Source: Streptomyces sp. 2114.4
Lineage (GTDB): Bacteria > Actinomycetota > Actinomycetes > Streptomycetales > Streptomycetaceae
Length of the DNA: 64,000 nucleotides
Direction of reading: 5' to 3'
Assembly (NCBI RefSeq): GCF_900187385.1
Contig: NZ_FYEY01000001.1
Span: 4,650,001-4,714,000 of the forward strand
How positions within the stretch are numbered: position 1 is the stretch's first letter; each line of letters begins with the position of its first letter. The position numbers and the translations under genes are program-made. The notes under the pieces are model-generated. The model searched no databases. It was not told the origin of the DNA and saw only the letters and a program-made list of their open reading frames with translations. Of the stretch, positions 31,717-40,629 are shown in pieces.

Positions 31717-33450
31717 GTGTTGGTCCGACTCGCACGGGCGCATTTGCGGCCCCACCGGCGCTCGATATCCGTGATCGTGCTGCTTCAGCTGATCCAGACC
31801 CTGGCAACCCTCTATCTGCCCACCCTCAACGCCGACATCATCGACAACGGTGTCGTGAAGGGGGACACGGGCTACATCCTCGGCGTCGGCGGTTTCATGG
31901 TCACCGTCACCCTGCTGCAGATCATCTGCGCGATCGGTGCCGTCTATTTCGGTGCCCGTACGGCCATGGCGCTCGGCCGGGACATCCGTGCCGCGGTCTT
32001 CGACCGGGTGCAGTCCTTCTCCGCCCGCGAGATGGCCACCTTCGGCGCGCCGTCGCTGATCACCCGCACCACCAATGACGTCCAGCAGGTCCAGATGCTG
32101 GTGCTGATGACGTTCACGATGATGGTCTCGGCGCCGATCATGTGCGTCGGCGGCGTCATCATGGCGCTCAACCAGGACGTGCCGCTCTCCGGCCTCCTGT
32201 TGGCCATCGTCCCGGTCCTCGGGATTCTCGTCTCACTGATCGTGCGCCGGATGCGGCCGCTGTTCCGCGGGGTGCAGGAGCGCATCGACACCGTCAACCG
32301 CGTGCTGCGGGAGCAGATCACCGGCATCCGGGTCATCCGCGCCTTCGTCCGCGACCGGCACGAGCGCGAGCGGTTCGCCGGGGCCAGCACCGATCTCTAC
32401 GAGGTGTCGCTCCGGGCCGGCCGGCTGATGTCGATGATGTTCCCGCTGGTCATGCTGATCGGGAACCTCTCCAGCGTGGCCGTCGTCTGGTTCGGCGGGC
32501 TGCGGATCGACAGCGGGTCCATGCAGATCGGCGCGCTGACGGCGTTCCTCAGCTACCTGATGTACATCCTGATGTCGATCATGATGGCGACGTTCATGGT
32601 GATGATGCTGCCGCGCGCCGAGGTCTGCGCCGAGCGCATCCAGGAGGTGCTGGGGACCGACTCCAGCGTCACTCCGCCCCAGCACCCCGTCACCGAACTC
32701 CGCCGCCACGGCGAACTGGAGCTGCGCGGCGTCGAGTTCCGCTTCCCCGGCGCCGAACAGCCGGTCCTCAAGGACATCTCGCTGATCGCCCGCCCCGGTG
32801 AGACCACCGCCGTCATCGGCTCCACGGGCTCCGGCAAATCGACCCTCCTGGGGCTCGTCCCGCGGCTGTTCGACGCGACCGGCGGCACGGTCCTGGTCGA
32901 CGGCGAGGACGTCCGCACCCTCGACCAGGAGACGCTGGCCAGGGCCATCGGCCTGGTCCCGCAGAAGCCGTACCTCTTCTCCGGTACCGTCGCCACCAAC
33001 CTGCGCTACGGCAACCCGGACGCCACCGACGACGAGCTGTGGCACGCCCTGGAGACCGCCCAGGCGCGGGACTTCGTCGAGCGGATGGAAGGCGGCCTGG
33101 ACGCGCCCATCGCGCAGGGCGGCGGCAATGTCTCCGGCGGCCAGCGCCAGCGGCTGGCGATCGCCCGCGCCCTGGTGCGCCGCCCCGAGATCTACCTCTT
33201 CGACGACTCCTTCTCCGCGCTGGACTACGCGACGGACGCCGCGCTGCGGGCCGCGCTCTCCCGCGAGACCGACCGCGCGACGGTGGTGATCGTCGCCCAG
33301 CGCGTCGCCACCATCCGCGGCGCCGACCGGATCGTCGTCCTCGACGAAGGCCGGGTCGTCGGCACCGGCACCCACACCGAGCTGATGGCCGGCAACGAGA
33401 CCTACCGGGAGATCGTGCTCTCCCAGCTCACCGAGCAGGAGGCGGCGTGA
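31717..33450 (+). CDS. ABC exporter half-transporter A (degenerate ATPase site)
   Basis: A 577-aa fused membrane-ATPase half-transporter: six spans within residues 1-300, then the nucleotide-binding domain. Walker A is IGSTGSGKST and the signature is NVSGGQRQR. Walker B reads IYLFDDSFSALD, with Asp instead of the catalytic Glu, and the H-loop position is Gln (VIVAQRVAT) rather than His. These changes mark the non-hydrolytic partner of a heterodimeric exporter (BmrCD/TM287-288 type). Its stop overlaps the GTG of the second half by 4 nt. It exports lipids, peptides or drugs, substrate unknown. The GTG at 31717 appears leaderless. Confidence 0.92.
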   Translation: MLVRLARAHLRPHRRSISVIVLLQLIQTLATLYLPTLNADIIDNGVVKGDTGYILGVGGFMVTVTLLQIICAIGAVYFGARTAMALGRDIRAAVFDRVQSFSAREMATFGAPSLITRTTNDVQQVQMLVLMTFTMMVSAPIMCVGGVIMALNQDVPLSGLLLAIVPVLGILVSLIVRRMRPLFRGVQERIDTVNRVLREQITGIRVIRAFVRDRHERERFAGASTDLYEVSLRAGRLMSMMFPLVMLIGNLSSVAVVWFGGLRIDSGSMQIGALTAFLSYLMYILMSIMMATFMVMMLPRAEVCAERIQEVLGTDSSVTPPQHPVTELRRHGELELRGVEFRFPGAEQPVLKDISLIARPGETTAVIGSTGSGKSTLLGLVPRLFDATGGTVLVDGEDVRTLDQETLARAIGLVPQKPYLFSGTVATNLRYGNPDATDDELWHALETAQARDFVERMEGGLDAPIAQGGGNVSGGQRQRLAIARALVRRPEIYLFDDSFSALDYATDAALRAALSRETDRATVVIVAQRVATIRGADRIVVLDEGRVVGTGTHTELMAGNETYREIVLSQLTEQEAA

Positions 33451-35465
33451 CCACCGCGGACAAGGGGGCGGCCCCCCGTGCCGAGACCCCGGCGGCCACC
33501 GGGGAGACACCTCAGGCGGCCCCGAGACGAGGCCCGGCCCCCGCGGTCGGGCCCGCCCGGATGATGGGCGGCCAGCCCACCGAGAAGTCGATGGACTTCA
33601 AGGGCTCCGGCAAACGGCTGCTGGCCCAGATGCGGCCCGAGCGCGCCGTCATGTCCGTCGCGCTGGCGCTGGGCGTCCTGAGCGTGGCGCTCACGGTCGT
33701 GGGACCCAAGGTCCTCGGCCACGCCACCGACCTGATCATGTCCGGCATCATCGGCCGCCAGCTGCCCGACGGCCTCACCAAGGCCCAGGCGGCGGATCAG
33801 CTGCGCGCCCACGGCCAGGGCGGTCTCGCCGACATGATCGCCGCGATGCCGGTCGTCCCCGGCCACGGCATCGACTTCGGCGCCGTCGGCCGGATCCTGC
33901 TCTGGGTCACCCTGATCTACGTGGGCGCCTCGCTGTTCGGCTTCGTCCAGGCCAGGATCGCCACCCGCGTCGTCCAGCGCACGGTCTTCCGCCTGCGCGA
34001 ACAGGTCGAGGAGAAGCTGGCGCGGCTGCCGCTGAGCTACTTCGACCGGCAGCAGCGCGGTGAAGTCCTCTCCCGGGCGACCAACGACATCGACAACATC
34101 CAGCAGACGCTGCAGCAGACCCTCAGCCAGATCGTGGCCTCGCTGCTGACCATCGTCGGGGTGCTGGGCGTGATGTTCTGGATCTCGTGGCTGCTGGCGC
34201 TGGTCGCCCTGGTCACGGTCCCGGTCTCCGTCGTCGTCGCCACCAAGGTCGGCAAGCGCGCCCAGCCGCAGTTCGTCCAGCAGTGGAAGACCACCGGCAA
34301 GCTCAATGCGCACATCGAGGAGATGTACACCGGCCACAGCCTGGTGAAGGTCTTCGGCCGCCAGCGGGAGTCCGCCGAGCTGTTCAGCGAACAGAACGAG
34401 GCCCTGTACGCCGCCGGTTTCAAGGCCCAGTTCATCTCCGGGATCATCCAGCCCGCGATGATGTTCATCGGCAACCTCAACTACGTCCTGGTGGCCGTGG
34501 TCGGTGGCCTCCGCGTCGCCTCCGGCGCCCTGTCCATCGGCGACGTCCAGGCCTTCATCCAGTACTCCCGGCAGTTCAGCCAGCCGCTCACCCAGGTCGC
34601 CTCGATGGCCAACCTCGTCCAGTCCGGTGTCGCCTCCGCCGAGCGGGTCTTCGAACTCCTCGACGCCGAGGAGCAGGGCCCCGACCCCGAGCGGCCGGCC
34701 CGGCCCGACCGCATCGAGGGCCGGGTCGCGTTCGAGGACGTCTCCTTCCGCTACGCGGAGGAAAAGCCGCTCATCGAGAACCTGTCGCTGGCCGTCCACC
34801 CCGGCCAGACGGTGGCGATCGTCGGTCCGACGGGCGCCGGCAAGACCACCCTCGTCAACCTCCTGATGCGCTTCTACGAGGTACGCGGCGGCCGGATCAC
34901 CCTCGACGGCACCGACATCGCCGCGATGTCGCGCGAGGAACTGCGCGCGCACATCGGCATGGTCCTCCAGGACACCTGGCTCTTCGGCGGCACGATCGCC
35001 GAGAACATCGCCTACGGCGCCCCCGCGGGCACCCCGATGGACAAGATCGTGGCCGCCGCCCGCGCCACCCACGTCGACCGCTTCGTACGCACCCTGCCGG
35101 ACGGTTACGACACGGTCCTCGACGACGAGGGCAGCAATGTCTCCGTCGGCGAGAAGCAGCTGATCACCATCGCCCGCGCCTTCCTCGCCGAACCCGCGAT
35201 CCTCGTCCTCGACGAGGCCACCAGCTCGGTCGACACCCGCACCGAAGTCCTCATCCAGCACGCCATGGCCCAACTCCGCACCGGCCGCACCAGCTTCGTC
35301 ATCGCCCACCGCCTCTCCACGATCCGCGACGCGGACGTCATCCTCGTCATGGAGAACGGCAACATCGTCGAACAGGGCTCCCACGAGGCCCTGTTGGCCG
35401 CGAACGGCGCGTATGCGCGCCTGTATGCGGCGCAGTTCGCGGAGGCGGTGGCGGAGACGGGGTGA
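33447..35465 (+). CDS. ABC exporter half-transporter B (catalytic site)
   Basis: A 672-aa half-transporter, GTG start 33447 within the overlap with partner A. The first ~60 residues are hydrophilic and Pro/Ala-rich. Six membrane spans follow, with a longer first periplasmic loop (about residues 100-145), then the ATPase domain: Walker A VGPTGAGKTT, Walker B ILVLDEATSSVD with the catalytic Glu, and H-loop IAHRLST. The signature is the divergent NVSVGEKQL. Combined with partner A, one ATP site is canonical and one degenerate. The gene is followed by the large inverted repeat. Confidence 0.92.
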   Translation: MTTADKGAAPRAETPAATGETPQAAPRRGPAPAVGPARMMGGQPTEKSMDFKGSGKRLLAQMRPERAVMSVALALGVLSVALTVVGPKVLGHATDLIMSGIIGRQLPDGLTKAQAADQLRAHGQGGLADMIAAMPVVPGHGIDFGAVGRILLWVTLIYVGASLFGFVQARIATRVVQRTVFRLREQVEEKLARLPLSYFDRQQRGEVLSRATNDIDNIQQTLQQTLSQIVASLLTIVGVLGVMFWISWLLALVALVTVPVSVVVATKVGKRAQPQFVQQWKTTGKLNAHIEEMYTGHSLVKVFGRQRESAELFSEQNEALYAAGFKAQFISGIIQPAMMFIGNLNYVLVAVVGGLRVASGALSIGDVQAFIQYSRQFSQPLTQVASMANLVQSGVASAERVFELLDAEEQGPDPERPARPDRIEGRVAFEDVSFRYAEEKPLIENLSLAVHPGQTVAIVGPTGAGKTTLVNLLMRFYEVRGGRITLDGTDIAAMSREELRAHIGMVLQDTWLFGGTIAENIAYGAPAGTPMDKIVAAARATHVDRFVRTLPDGYDTVLDDEGSNVSVGEKQLITIARAFLAEPAILVLDEATSSVDTRTEVLIQHAMAQLRTGRTSFVIAHRLSTIRDADVILVMENGNIVEQGSHEALLAANGAYARLYAAQFAEAVAETG

Positions 35466-35471
35466 GGCCCC

Positions 35472-36004
35472 TCCCACGTTTTTGGCTTTCCCGCCGTGGG
35501 GGTTGCTCGCCGTTTTTCGCCCGCTGCGCGGTGCGCCCGCCGTTGCGCCTGCGGCGGGCCGGGTCCGCTGCGCGGGGCTGTGGGTGCGGTGACGGACCTC
35601 CGGGGCAGGGGTGTGGGACTGCTTCGCTTTACGTCCCACACCCCTGCCCCTCCGGCCCGTCCCCTCCCGTGGAGGAGTAGGTAAACGTCGGTGGGGGCTG
35701 GCCACGGTGGTAGCCGATTTCCTCGTACCGACAAGGCGCACCGGACCACCCAGGCCCACCCCCACCGGCCTTCTTCCCACCCCCAACGGGAGGGGACGGG
35801 CCGGAGCGGGTGGGTGTCCGGACGTAAAGCGAAGCAGTCCGGACACCCACCCGCGCAGGCCCGTCACCGCACCCCGACAGCCCCGCGCAGCGGACCCCGC
35901 CCCGCGCAGCGGACCCGCCCGCCGCCAGGCGAAACGGCGGGCGCACCGCGCAGCGGGCGAAAAACGGCGAGCACCCCCACGGCGGGGCAGCCGAAAACGT
36001 GGGA
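35472..36004. repeat. Half-kilobase imperfect inverted repeat with nested hairpins
   Basis: The left arm (about 35472-35678) is repeated in inverse orientation in the right arm (about 35786-36004), with ~90-95% identity by eye over long blocks such as CTCGCCGTTTTTCGCCCGCT and TCCGCTGCGCGGGGC. The right arm holds an extra tandem copy of the latter. Each arm has its own perfect hairpin: an 18-bp stem at 35602-35650 and a 17-bp stem at 35807-35853. Their loops are reverse complements (TGCTTCGCTTTAC and GTAAAGCGAAGCA) while the stems differ. No protein is encoded; apparent open frames here are shadows of the symmetry. It lies between the ABC exporter and glnR. Confidence 0.8.
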
Positions 36005-36495
36005 AGCCAGTCCACATCGTGGGACGGCGCCCAGGAGAATTGCGTGGCCCCTCGACGCGTCGGCGAGGCCCCGTGCGGGTCGGTCCGTGCAACACGGCCG
36101 AGGAGGCCGGATCCCCTTCAGATGGGGCCCTGCCGGGGGTACGGGAGCCCCGGAAACGATCGCCGGCGGCGGTCAACACAGCGGCCCGCCGACCACCCGA
36201 AGTGACCGGAGAAACACAAAAAGCTGCAAACTCCGCCTCCGGTCGGGAGGCCAGGTGAGCTATTCTGCTGGGCAAGAAGGATCCGGGCAGCGTTGCCCCC
36301 GGATCCTTTTGTGCTTTCAGCCGCCCCCGTCGCGTGGCTGAGGGAACCGTACGAAGCAGTGCCGCAGACTCCCCCGGCCGAGGCCGGGAGCCCCGTCGCA
36401 GGGACCGAGGAGGAACCAGACGTCATGGGCGAGCGAAGCAGGCAGGACCGCACGCAGAGGATGGAACACCCCGAGATGCGGGTAGGTGGTCGGAG
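36005..36495 (+). other. Leader region of glnR with no gene
   Basis: About 490 nt between the inverted repeat and the glnR start. Apart from the hairpin terminator at 36277-36310 I see no gene. A TATTCT at about 36261 could be a -10 whose transcript would run straight into the terminator. The region from 36311 to the GTG is G/C-rich and open in the glnR frame, but nothing suggests it is translated. Confidence 0.4.
36277..36310 (+). terminator. Intrinsic terminator/possible attenuator upstream of glnR
   Basis: AAGGATCCGGG (36277-36287) pairs perfectly with CCCGGATCCTT (36298-36308), 10-nt loop, followed by a T-run to 36310, one of the few classic T-tailed terminators in the window. It could end exporter read-through or attenuate a glnR leader transcript. 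Confidence 0.7.
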
Positions 36496-37350
36496 GTGAG
36501 TTCACTTCTGCTGCTGACCAACGCACTCCAGCCGTCGACGGAGGTGCTTCCCGCGCTCGGCCTGTTGCTGCACAGCGTCCGGGTGGCTCCCGCCGAGGGC
36601 CCGGCTCTCATCGACACCCCAGGCGCCGACGTCATACTGATCGACGGCCGCCGTGACCTCCCGCACGTTCGGTCGCTGTGCCAGCTGCTGCGGTCCACGG
36701 GGCCCGGCTGCCCGCTGGTCCTGGTCGTGACGGAGGGCGGACTCGCCGCCGTCAGCGCGGACTGGGGGATCGACGACGTACTGCTGGACACCGCGGGCCC
36801 CGCCGAGGTCGAGGCGCGGCTGCGGCTGGCGATGGGCCGCCAGCAGATCACCACCGACGACAGTCCGATGGAGATCCGTAACGGCGATCTCTCGGTGGAC
36901 GAGGCGACCTACAGCGCGAAGCTGAAGGGGCGGGTCCTGGACCTGACCTTCAAGGAGTTCGAGCTGCTGAAGTACCTGGCGCAGCACCCGGGCCGGGTGT
37001 TCACCCGGGCCCAGCTCCTGCAGGAGGTGTGGGGCTACGACTACTTCGGCGGTACGCGGACGGTCGATGTGCACGTCCGGCGGCTGCGGGCCAAGCTAGG
37101 CCCCGAACACGAGTCGCTGATCGGCACGGTCCGTAACGTCGGCTACCGCTTCGTGACGCCGGAGAAGGTGGAGCGGGCGGCGGAGGCCAAGGCCAAGGAG
37201 GCCAAGGCCAAGGACGACGCGGTGAAGGCGGCGAAGCCCGCGCCGGACGCGGCGCCGGCCGAGCGCCGGGCGCCGGAGAGCGGTGACGGCTCCGGTAAGG
37301 CGGTCGCCGCCGGCGCGGACTCGCCCGACGTACGGGCCGGGCGCAGGTAG
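36496..37350 (+). CDS. glnR: Nitrogen response regulator GlnR
   Basis: A 284-aa OmpR-type orphan response regulator that controls nitrogen assimilation genes (glnA, amtB, nirB and others). The GTG at 36496 gives VSSLLLLTNALQPSTEVLPA, matching GlnR as I remember it. The atypical receiver has an aspartate near residue 50 (VILIDGRRD) but lacks the full acidic pocket, consistent with control without phosphorylation. The DNA-binding domain reads LTFKEFELLKYLAQHPGRVF, then DYFGGTRTVDVHVRRLRAKL and VRNVGYRFV. A long Ala/Lys/Glu-rich tail (about residues 220-284) is typical of Streptomyces GlnR. Confidence 0.94.
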   Translation: MSSLLLLTNALQPSTEVLPALGLLLHSVRVAPAEGPALIDTPGADVILIDGRRDLPHVRSLCQLLRSTGPGCPLVLVVTEGGLAAVSADWGIDDVLLDTAGPAEVEARLRLAMGRQQITTDDSPMEIRNGDLSVDEATYSAKLKGRVLDLTFKEFELLKYLAQHPGRVFTRAQLLQEVWGYDYFGGTRTVDVHVRRLRAKLGPEHESLIGTVRNVGYRFVTPEKVERAAEAKAKEAKAKDDAVKAAKPAPDAAPAERRAPESGDGSGKAVAAGADSPDVRAGRR

Positions 37351-37429
37351 CGGGAGTGGTGCGGCAGGCCCGTGAACCCGCGGAGAACTGCCGCACACGC
37401 CCTTGCACCACCCGCGTAGACTGCCGCGC

Positions 37430-38455
37430 GTGGCCAAGGTGACGCGGGATGATGTGGCAAGACTGGCGGGTACCTCGACCGCTGTTGTCAGTTACGTCAT
37501 CAACAACGGACCACGGCCGGTCGCTCCGGCCACGCGCGAGCGGGTGCTCGCCGCCATCCAGGAGCTCGGCTACCGGCCGGACCGTGTCGCGCAGGCGATG
37601 GCGTCCCGCCGTACCGACCTCATAGGCCTGATCGTGCCGGACACCCGGCAGCCGTTCTTCGCGGAGATGGCGCACGCCGTCGAACAGGCCGCCGCCGAGC
37701 GCGGAAAGATGGTCCTGGTCGGCAACGCCAACTATCTCGACGAGCGCGAGGTGCACTATCTGCGCGCCTTCCTCGGGATGCGGGTGTCCGGGCTGATCCT
37801 GATCAGCCAGGGGCCCAGTGAGCACGCCGCCGCCGAGATCGACGCCTGGGACGCCCGGGTGGTGCTGCTGCACCGCCGGCCGGACGCCATCGACGACGTC
37901 GCGGTGATGACCGACGACGTGTGGGGCGCGCAGCTGGCGACCCGGCATCTGCTGGAGCACGGCCATCCCTACGTCGCCTTCCTCGGCGGCACCGAGGAGA
38001 CCCCGAAGTCCGGCGACCCGGTCACCGACCACGTCGAGGGCTGGCGGCGGGCCATGCTGGAGTCCGGGAAGTCCACGGACGGCCGCTACTTCCAGGCGCC
38101 GTACAACCGCTACGACGCCTACCAGGTCGCGCTGAAGCTGCTGGCGGGTCCGGACCGGCCGCCGGCCATCATGTGCGCGACGGACGACCAGGCGATCGGG
38201 GTGCTGCGGGCCGCCCGCGAGCTGCGGATCGATGTGCCCGGCGAGCTGGCGGTCGCGGGCTTCGACGATGTGAAGGAAGCCGGGCTGACCGATCCGCCGC
38301 TGACCACGGTCGCCTCGGACCGCCAGGCGATGGCGCGCGCGGCGGTGGATCTGGTGCTCGACGACGGGCTGCGGATCGTCGGTTCCCGGCGGGAGCGGCT
38401 GCGGCAGTTCCCGTCGCGGCTGGTGGTCCGGCGGTCCTGTGGCTGTGGCGGCTGA
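37430..38455 (+). CDS. LacI-family transcriptional regulator
   Basis: A 341-aa regulator. The GTG at 37430 (VAKVTRDDVARLAGTSTAVV) begins with the LacI headpiece and hinge (VINNGPRPVAPATRERVLAA, IQELGYRPDRVAQAM). The periplasmic-binding-like domain contains IGLIVPDTRQPFFAEMAHAV, and the C-terminus carries AVAGFDDVKEAGLTDPPLTT followed by a Cys-rich tail (SCGCGG). A TAGACT 7 nt before the GTG and the lack of a ribosome-binding site suggest a leaderless transcript. No sugar genes are adjacent, so the target is not evident; it is conserved next to glnR as I recall. Confidence 0.9.
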   Translation: MAKVTRDDVARLAGTSTAVVSYVINNGPRPVAPATRERVLAAIQELGYRPDRVAQAMASRRTDLIGLIVPDTRQPFFAEMAHAVEQAAAERGKMVLVGNANYLDEREVHYLRAFLGMRVSGLILISQGPSEHAAAEIDAWDARVVLLHRRPDAIDDVAVMTDDVWGAQLATRHLLEHGHPYVAFLGGTEETPKSGDPVTDHVEGWRRAMLESGKSTDGRYFQAPYNRYDAYQVALKLLAGPDRPPAIMCATDDQAIGVLRAARELRIDVPGELAVAGFDDVKEAGLTDPPLTTVASDRQAMARAAVDLVLDDGLRIVGSRRERLRQFPSRLVVRRSCGCGG

Positions 38456-38519
38456 ACGGGCCGGGACCTACCACTGATCCGGGCGTCTTTATATCGGTCA
38501 TACCCTCTTCTGTCGGGTC

Positions 38520-38552
38520 TCTCAGGGCATTCTCAGGTCGTTCTCATGGACC
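38520..38552 (+). promoter_or_regulatory. Three 11-nt direct repeats upstream of HtrA-type gene
   Basis: TCTCAGGGCAT, TCTCAGGTCGT and TCTCATGGACC follow each other without gap. Eleven-nucleotide direct repeats are the binding pattern of OmpR/PhoB-type regulators, and TCTCAG resembles the half-site I recall for mycobacterial MprA. The array ends 18 nt before the protease ATG. The MprA-like regulator encoded at 39892 is the obvious candidate. Confidence 0.65.
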
Positions 38553-38570
38553 GGCGGCAGAGTGATCTCC

Positions 38571-39680
38571 ATGACCGAGAGCTACCGCCGAAGCGGCGAT
38601 GAGGTGCCACAGGACCGGCCGTACGCGTACGGCAACGATTTCGGTGACGGCCATGGCGGCGACCATGGCCATGACTACGGCCGTCCGTACGGCCACGGGG
38701 CGGGCCAGGGGGTGCCGGGCGCCGGGGGCGCCGGGGAGCAGGCGTTTCCGCCGCCGCCTCCGTACGCACCCGAGCCGCGGCGGCGGGCCCGCCGGCCGGT
38801 CGCGCTGATCGCGGCGGTGGCACTCGTCTCCGGTCTCATCGGGGGCGGCAGCGCGGCGCTGATCGCCGGTGCCACCACCCAGGCGGTACAGAGCGGTCCC
38901 TCCACCCCGCTCGTCAACGCGGGCAAGCCCAGCGGCAGCGGCGTCTCGGGGGTGGCCAAGGCGGTCAGCCCGGCGATCGTGGAGATCAAGGCGCGGACCG
39001 GCAGCGGCGAGTCCACCGGCTCCGGTGTGGTCGTCACCAGCGGCGGGGAGATCGTCACCAATAACCATGTGGTGGCGGGGGCGCGCACGGCCGCGGTCAC
39101 CTTCAGTGACGGCAGCCGGAAGACGGCCGAGGTCGTCGGCACCGACCCCGGCAAGGACCTGGCGCTGATCAAGGTGCGCGGCGCCAAGGGCCTGACCGCG
39201 GCCTCGCTCGGCGACTCCGACAAGATCACGGTTGGCGACCAGGTGGTGGCGATCGGCTCGCCCGAGGGCCTGACCGGGTCCGTGACCAGCGGAATCGTCT
39301 CCGCCCTCAACCGGGATGTCACCGTCCCCAAGGAGGAGGGCCAGGGGCAGGACCAGGGGCAGGGCGGGCCGGATGACGGCGGTGGCTGGCCGTTCGAGTT
39401 CGGCGGCAACCACTACAACGGCGACACCGGCTCCTCGAAGACCTCGTACAAGGCGATACAGACCGACGCCTCGCTCAACCCGGGCAACTCCGGTGGCGCC
39501 CTGATCAATATGCAGGGGCAGATCATCGGCATCAACTCGGCGATGTACTCGCCGAGTTCGGCGAGCAGCAGCACGGCCGGCAGCATCGGCCTCGGCTTCG
39601 CCATCCCGATCAACACCGTCAAGGACGACCTGGACGCACTGCGTGACGGCGGGAGCGGTGGCAGCAACAGCGGCGTCTGA
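38571..39680 (+). CDS. Membrane-anchored HtrA/PepD-type trypsin-like serine protease
   Basis: A 369-aa envelope protease. The N-terminal ~70 residues are hydrophilic (Gly, Tyr, Asp, Pro-rich) and cytoplasmic, followed by one membrane helix (about 77-97) and an extracellular trypsin-like domain. The catalytic triad is His166 (TNNHVVAG), Asp196 (GKDLALI) and Ser307 (NPGNSGGAL). A Gln/Gly-rich insert lies at 256-290. The protein ends shortly after the protease domain, so the PDZ domain of classical HtrA is absent. With the downstream MprAB-like pair it recalls mycobacterial mprAB-pepD, a cell-envelope stress unit. GTG 38562 is an alternative start. Confidence 0.88.
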   Translation: MTESYRRSGDEVPQDRPYAYGNDFGDGHGGDHGHDYGRPYGHGAGQGVPGAGGAGEQAFPPPPPYAPEPRRRARRPVALIAAVALVSGLIGGGSAALIAGATTQAVQSGPSTPLVNAGKPSGSGVSGVAKAVSPAIVEIKARTGSGESTGSGVVVTSGGEIVTNNHVVAGARTAAVTFSDGSRKTAEVVGTDPGKDLALIKVRGAKGLTAASLGDSDKITVGDQVVAIGSPEGLTGSVTSGIVSALNRDVTVPKEEGQGQDQGQGGPDDGGGWPFEFGGNHYNGDTGSSKTSYKAIQTDASLNPGNSGGALINMQGQIIGINSAMYSPSSASSSTAGSIGLGFAIPINTVKDDLDALRDGGSGGSNSGV

Positions 39681-39702
39681 CCGCCCCCTCCCTTTCCCCC
39701 AG

Positions 39703-39730
39703 CGGTCGCCGGGACGTACCCCGGCGACCG
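39703..39730 (+). terminator. Terminator after HtrA-type gene
   Basis: CGGTCGCCGGG (39703-39713), a 6-nt loop, CCCGGCGACCG (39720-39730): a perfect 11-bp stem 23 nt after the protease stop, separating it from the two-component genes. Confidence 0.75.
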
Positions 39731-39891
39731 CCGGCGCGTGCCGCCGGCGCGCCCCGGCTCCGCCCCGGTCCCCGTGCGGGACTCCCCGGATGCCGTCCGC
39801 GGCGCCCCTCTCGCGTCTCCCCCTGTCAGACGGCCCGCGCCGTGCAAGGCTGAGCACCAGCCGTTCCGTTTCCCACCCGAGGTAGTCACGC

Positions 39892-40629
39892 ATGAGCCCC
39901 GCCGAGCACGGTGATCATCCCGCCCGCATCCTGATCGTCGACGACGAGCCCGCGGTCCGGGAGGCACTGCAGCGCTCACTGGTCTTCGAGGGGTACATCA
40001 CCGAGCAGGCCGTGGACGGTCTCGACGCGGTCGAGAAGGTCGCGGCATTTGACCCCGAACTGATCGTGCTGGACGTCCTGATGCCCCGGATGGACGGGCT
40101 GACCGCCGCCCGCAGGCTGCGGGCGAACGGGACGCGGGTGCCGATCCTGATGCTGACCGCCCGTGACACGGTCGGCGACCGCGTCACGGGACTGGACGCC
40201 GGCGCCGACGACTACCTCGTCAAGCCCTTCGAGCTGGACGAGCTGCTGGCCCGGATCCGCGCGCTGCTGCGCCGCAGCTCGTATGCGGCACAGGCCGGTG
40301 CTCCGCCCGAGGAGGGCGAGACGCTGAGCCTGGGCGATCTGCGGATGGACCTGGCGACCCGCGAGGTGACCCGGGGCAGCCGGCAGGTCGAGCTGACCCG
40401 TACCGAATTCACCCTGCTGGAGATGTTCCTCGCGCATCCTCGGCAGGTCCTCACCCGTGAGCAGATCCTGAAGGCCGTATGGGGCTTCGACTTCGAGCCC
40501 ACCTCCAACTCCCTCGACGTATACGTGATGTATCTGCGCCGCAAGACGGAAGCGGGCGGCGAGCCGCGGCTGGTGCACACCGTGCGGGGGGTCGGCTACG
40601 TCCTGCGCGCGGAGGGCGGCGCGGAATGA
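39892..40629 (+). CDS. MprA-like OmpR-family response regulator
   Basis: A 245-aa two-component response regulator. The receiver domain has the acidic pair in ILIVDDEPAV, phospho-acceptor Asp61 (LIVLDVLMPRMDG), and Lys111 in DDYLVKPFE. A linker leads to a winged-helix effector (VELTRTEFTLLEMFLAHPRQ through NSLDVYVMYLRRKT). ATG 39892 is preceded by GAGGTAG. It overlaps the histidine kinase gene by 4 nt (ATGA). By similarity of gene set to mycobacterial MprAB with PepD, it likely controls the protease gene just upstream through the 11-nt repeats at 38520-38552. Confidence 0.92.
   Translation: MSPAEHGDHPARILIVDDEPAVREALQRSLVFEGYITEQAVDGLDAVEKVAAFDPELIVLDVLMPRMDGLTAARRLRANGTRVPILMLTARDTVGDRVTGLDAGADDYLVKPFELDELLARIRALLRRSSYAAQAGAPPEEGETLSLGDLRMDLATREVTRGSRQVELTRTEFTLLEMFLAHPRQVLTREQILKAVWGFDFEPTSNSLDVYVMYLRRKTEAGGEPRLVHTVRGVGYVLRAEGGAE

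Noticed and set aside
29367..32078. Very long open frame on the + strand across the Q/Y-rich gene and MoaD
   Set aside because: It is antisense to clearly coding genes and its composition (Arg/Gly/Ala/Val repeats) is what high-GC antisense frames give; no domain is visible.
33402..36275. 957-codon open frame on the - strand opposite ABC half B and the inverted repeat
   Set aside because: Antisense shadow of a well-supported ABC transporter; no motif, and it depends on the GC-rich symmetry of the repeat.
35466..36495. Possible tRNA, riboswitch or small protein gene between the exporter and glnR
   Set aside because: The hairpins are perfect simple stems with no cloverleaf or known aptamer features, and the open frames mirror each other through the inverted repeat.
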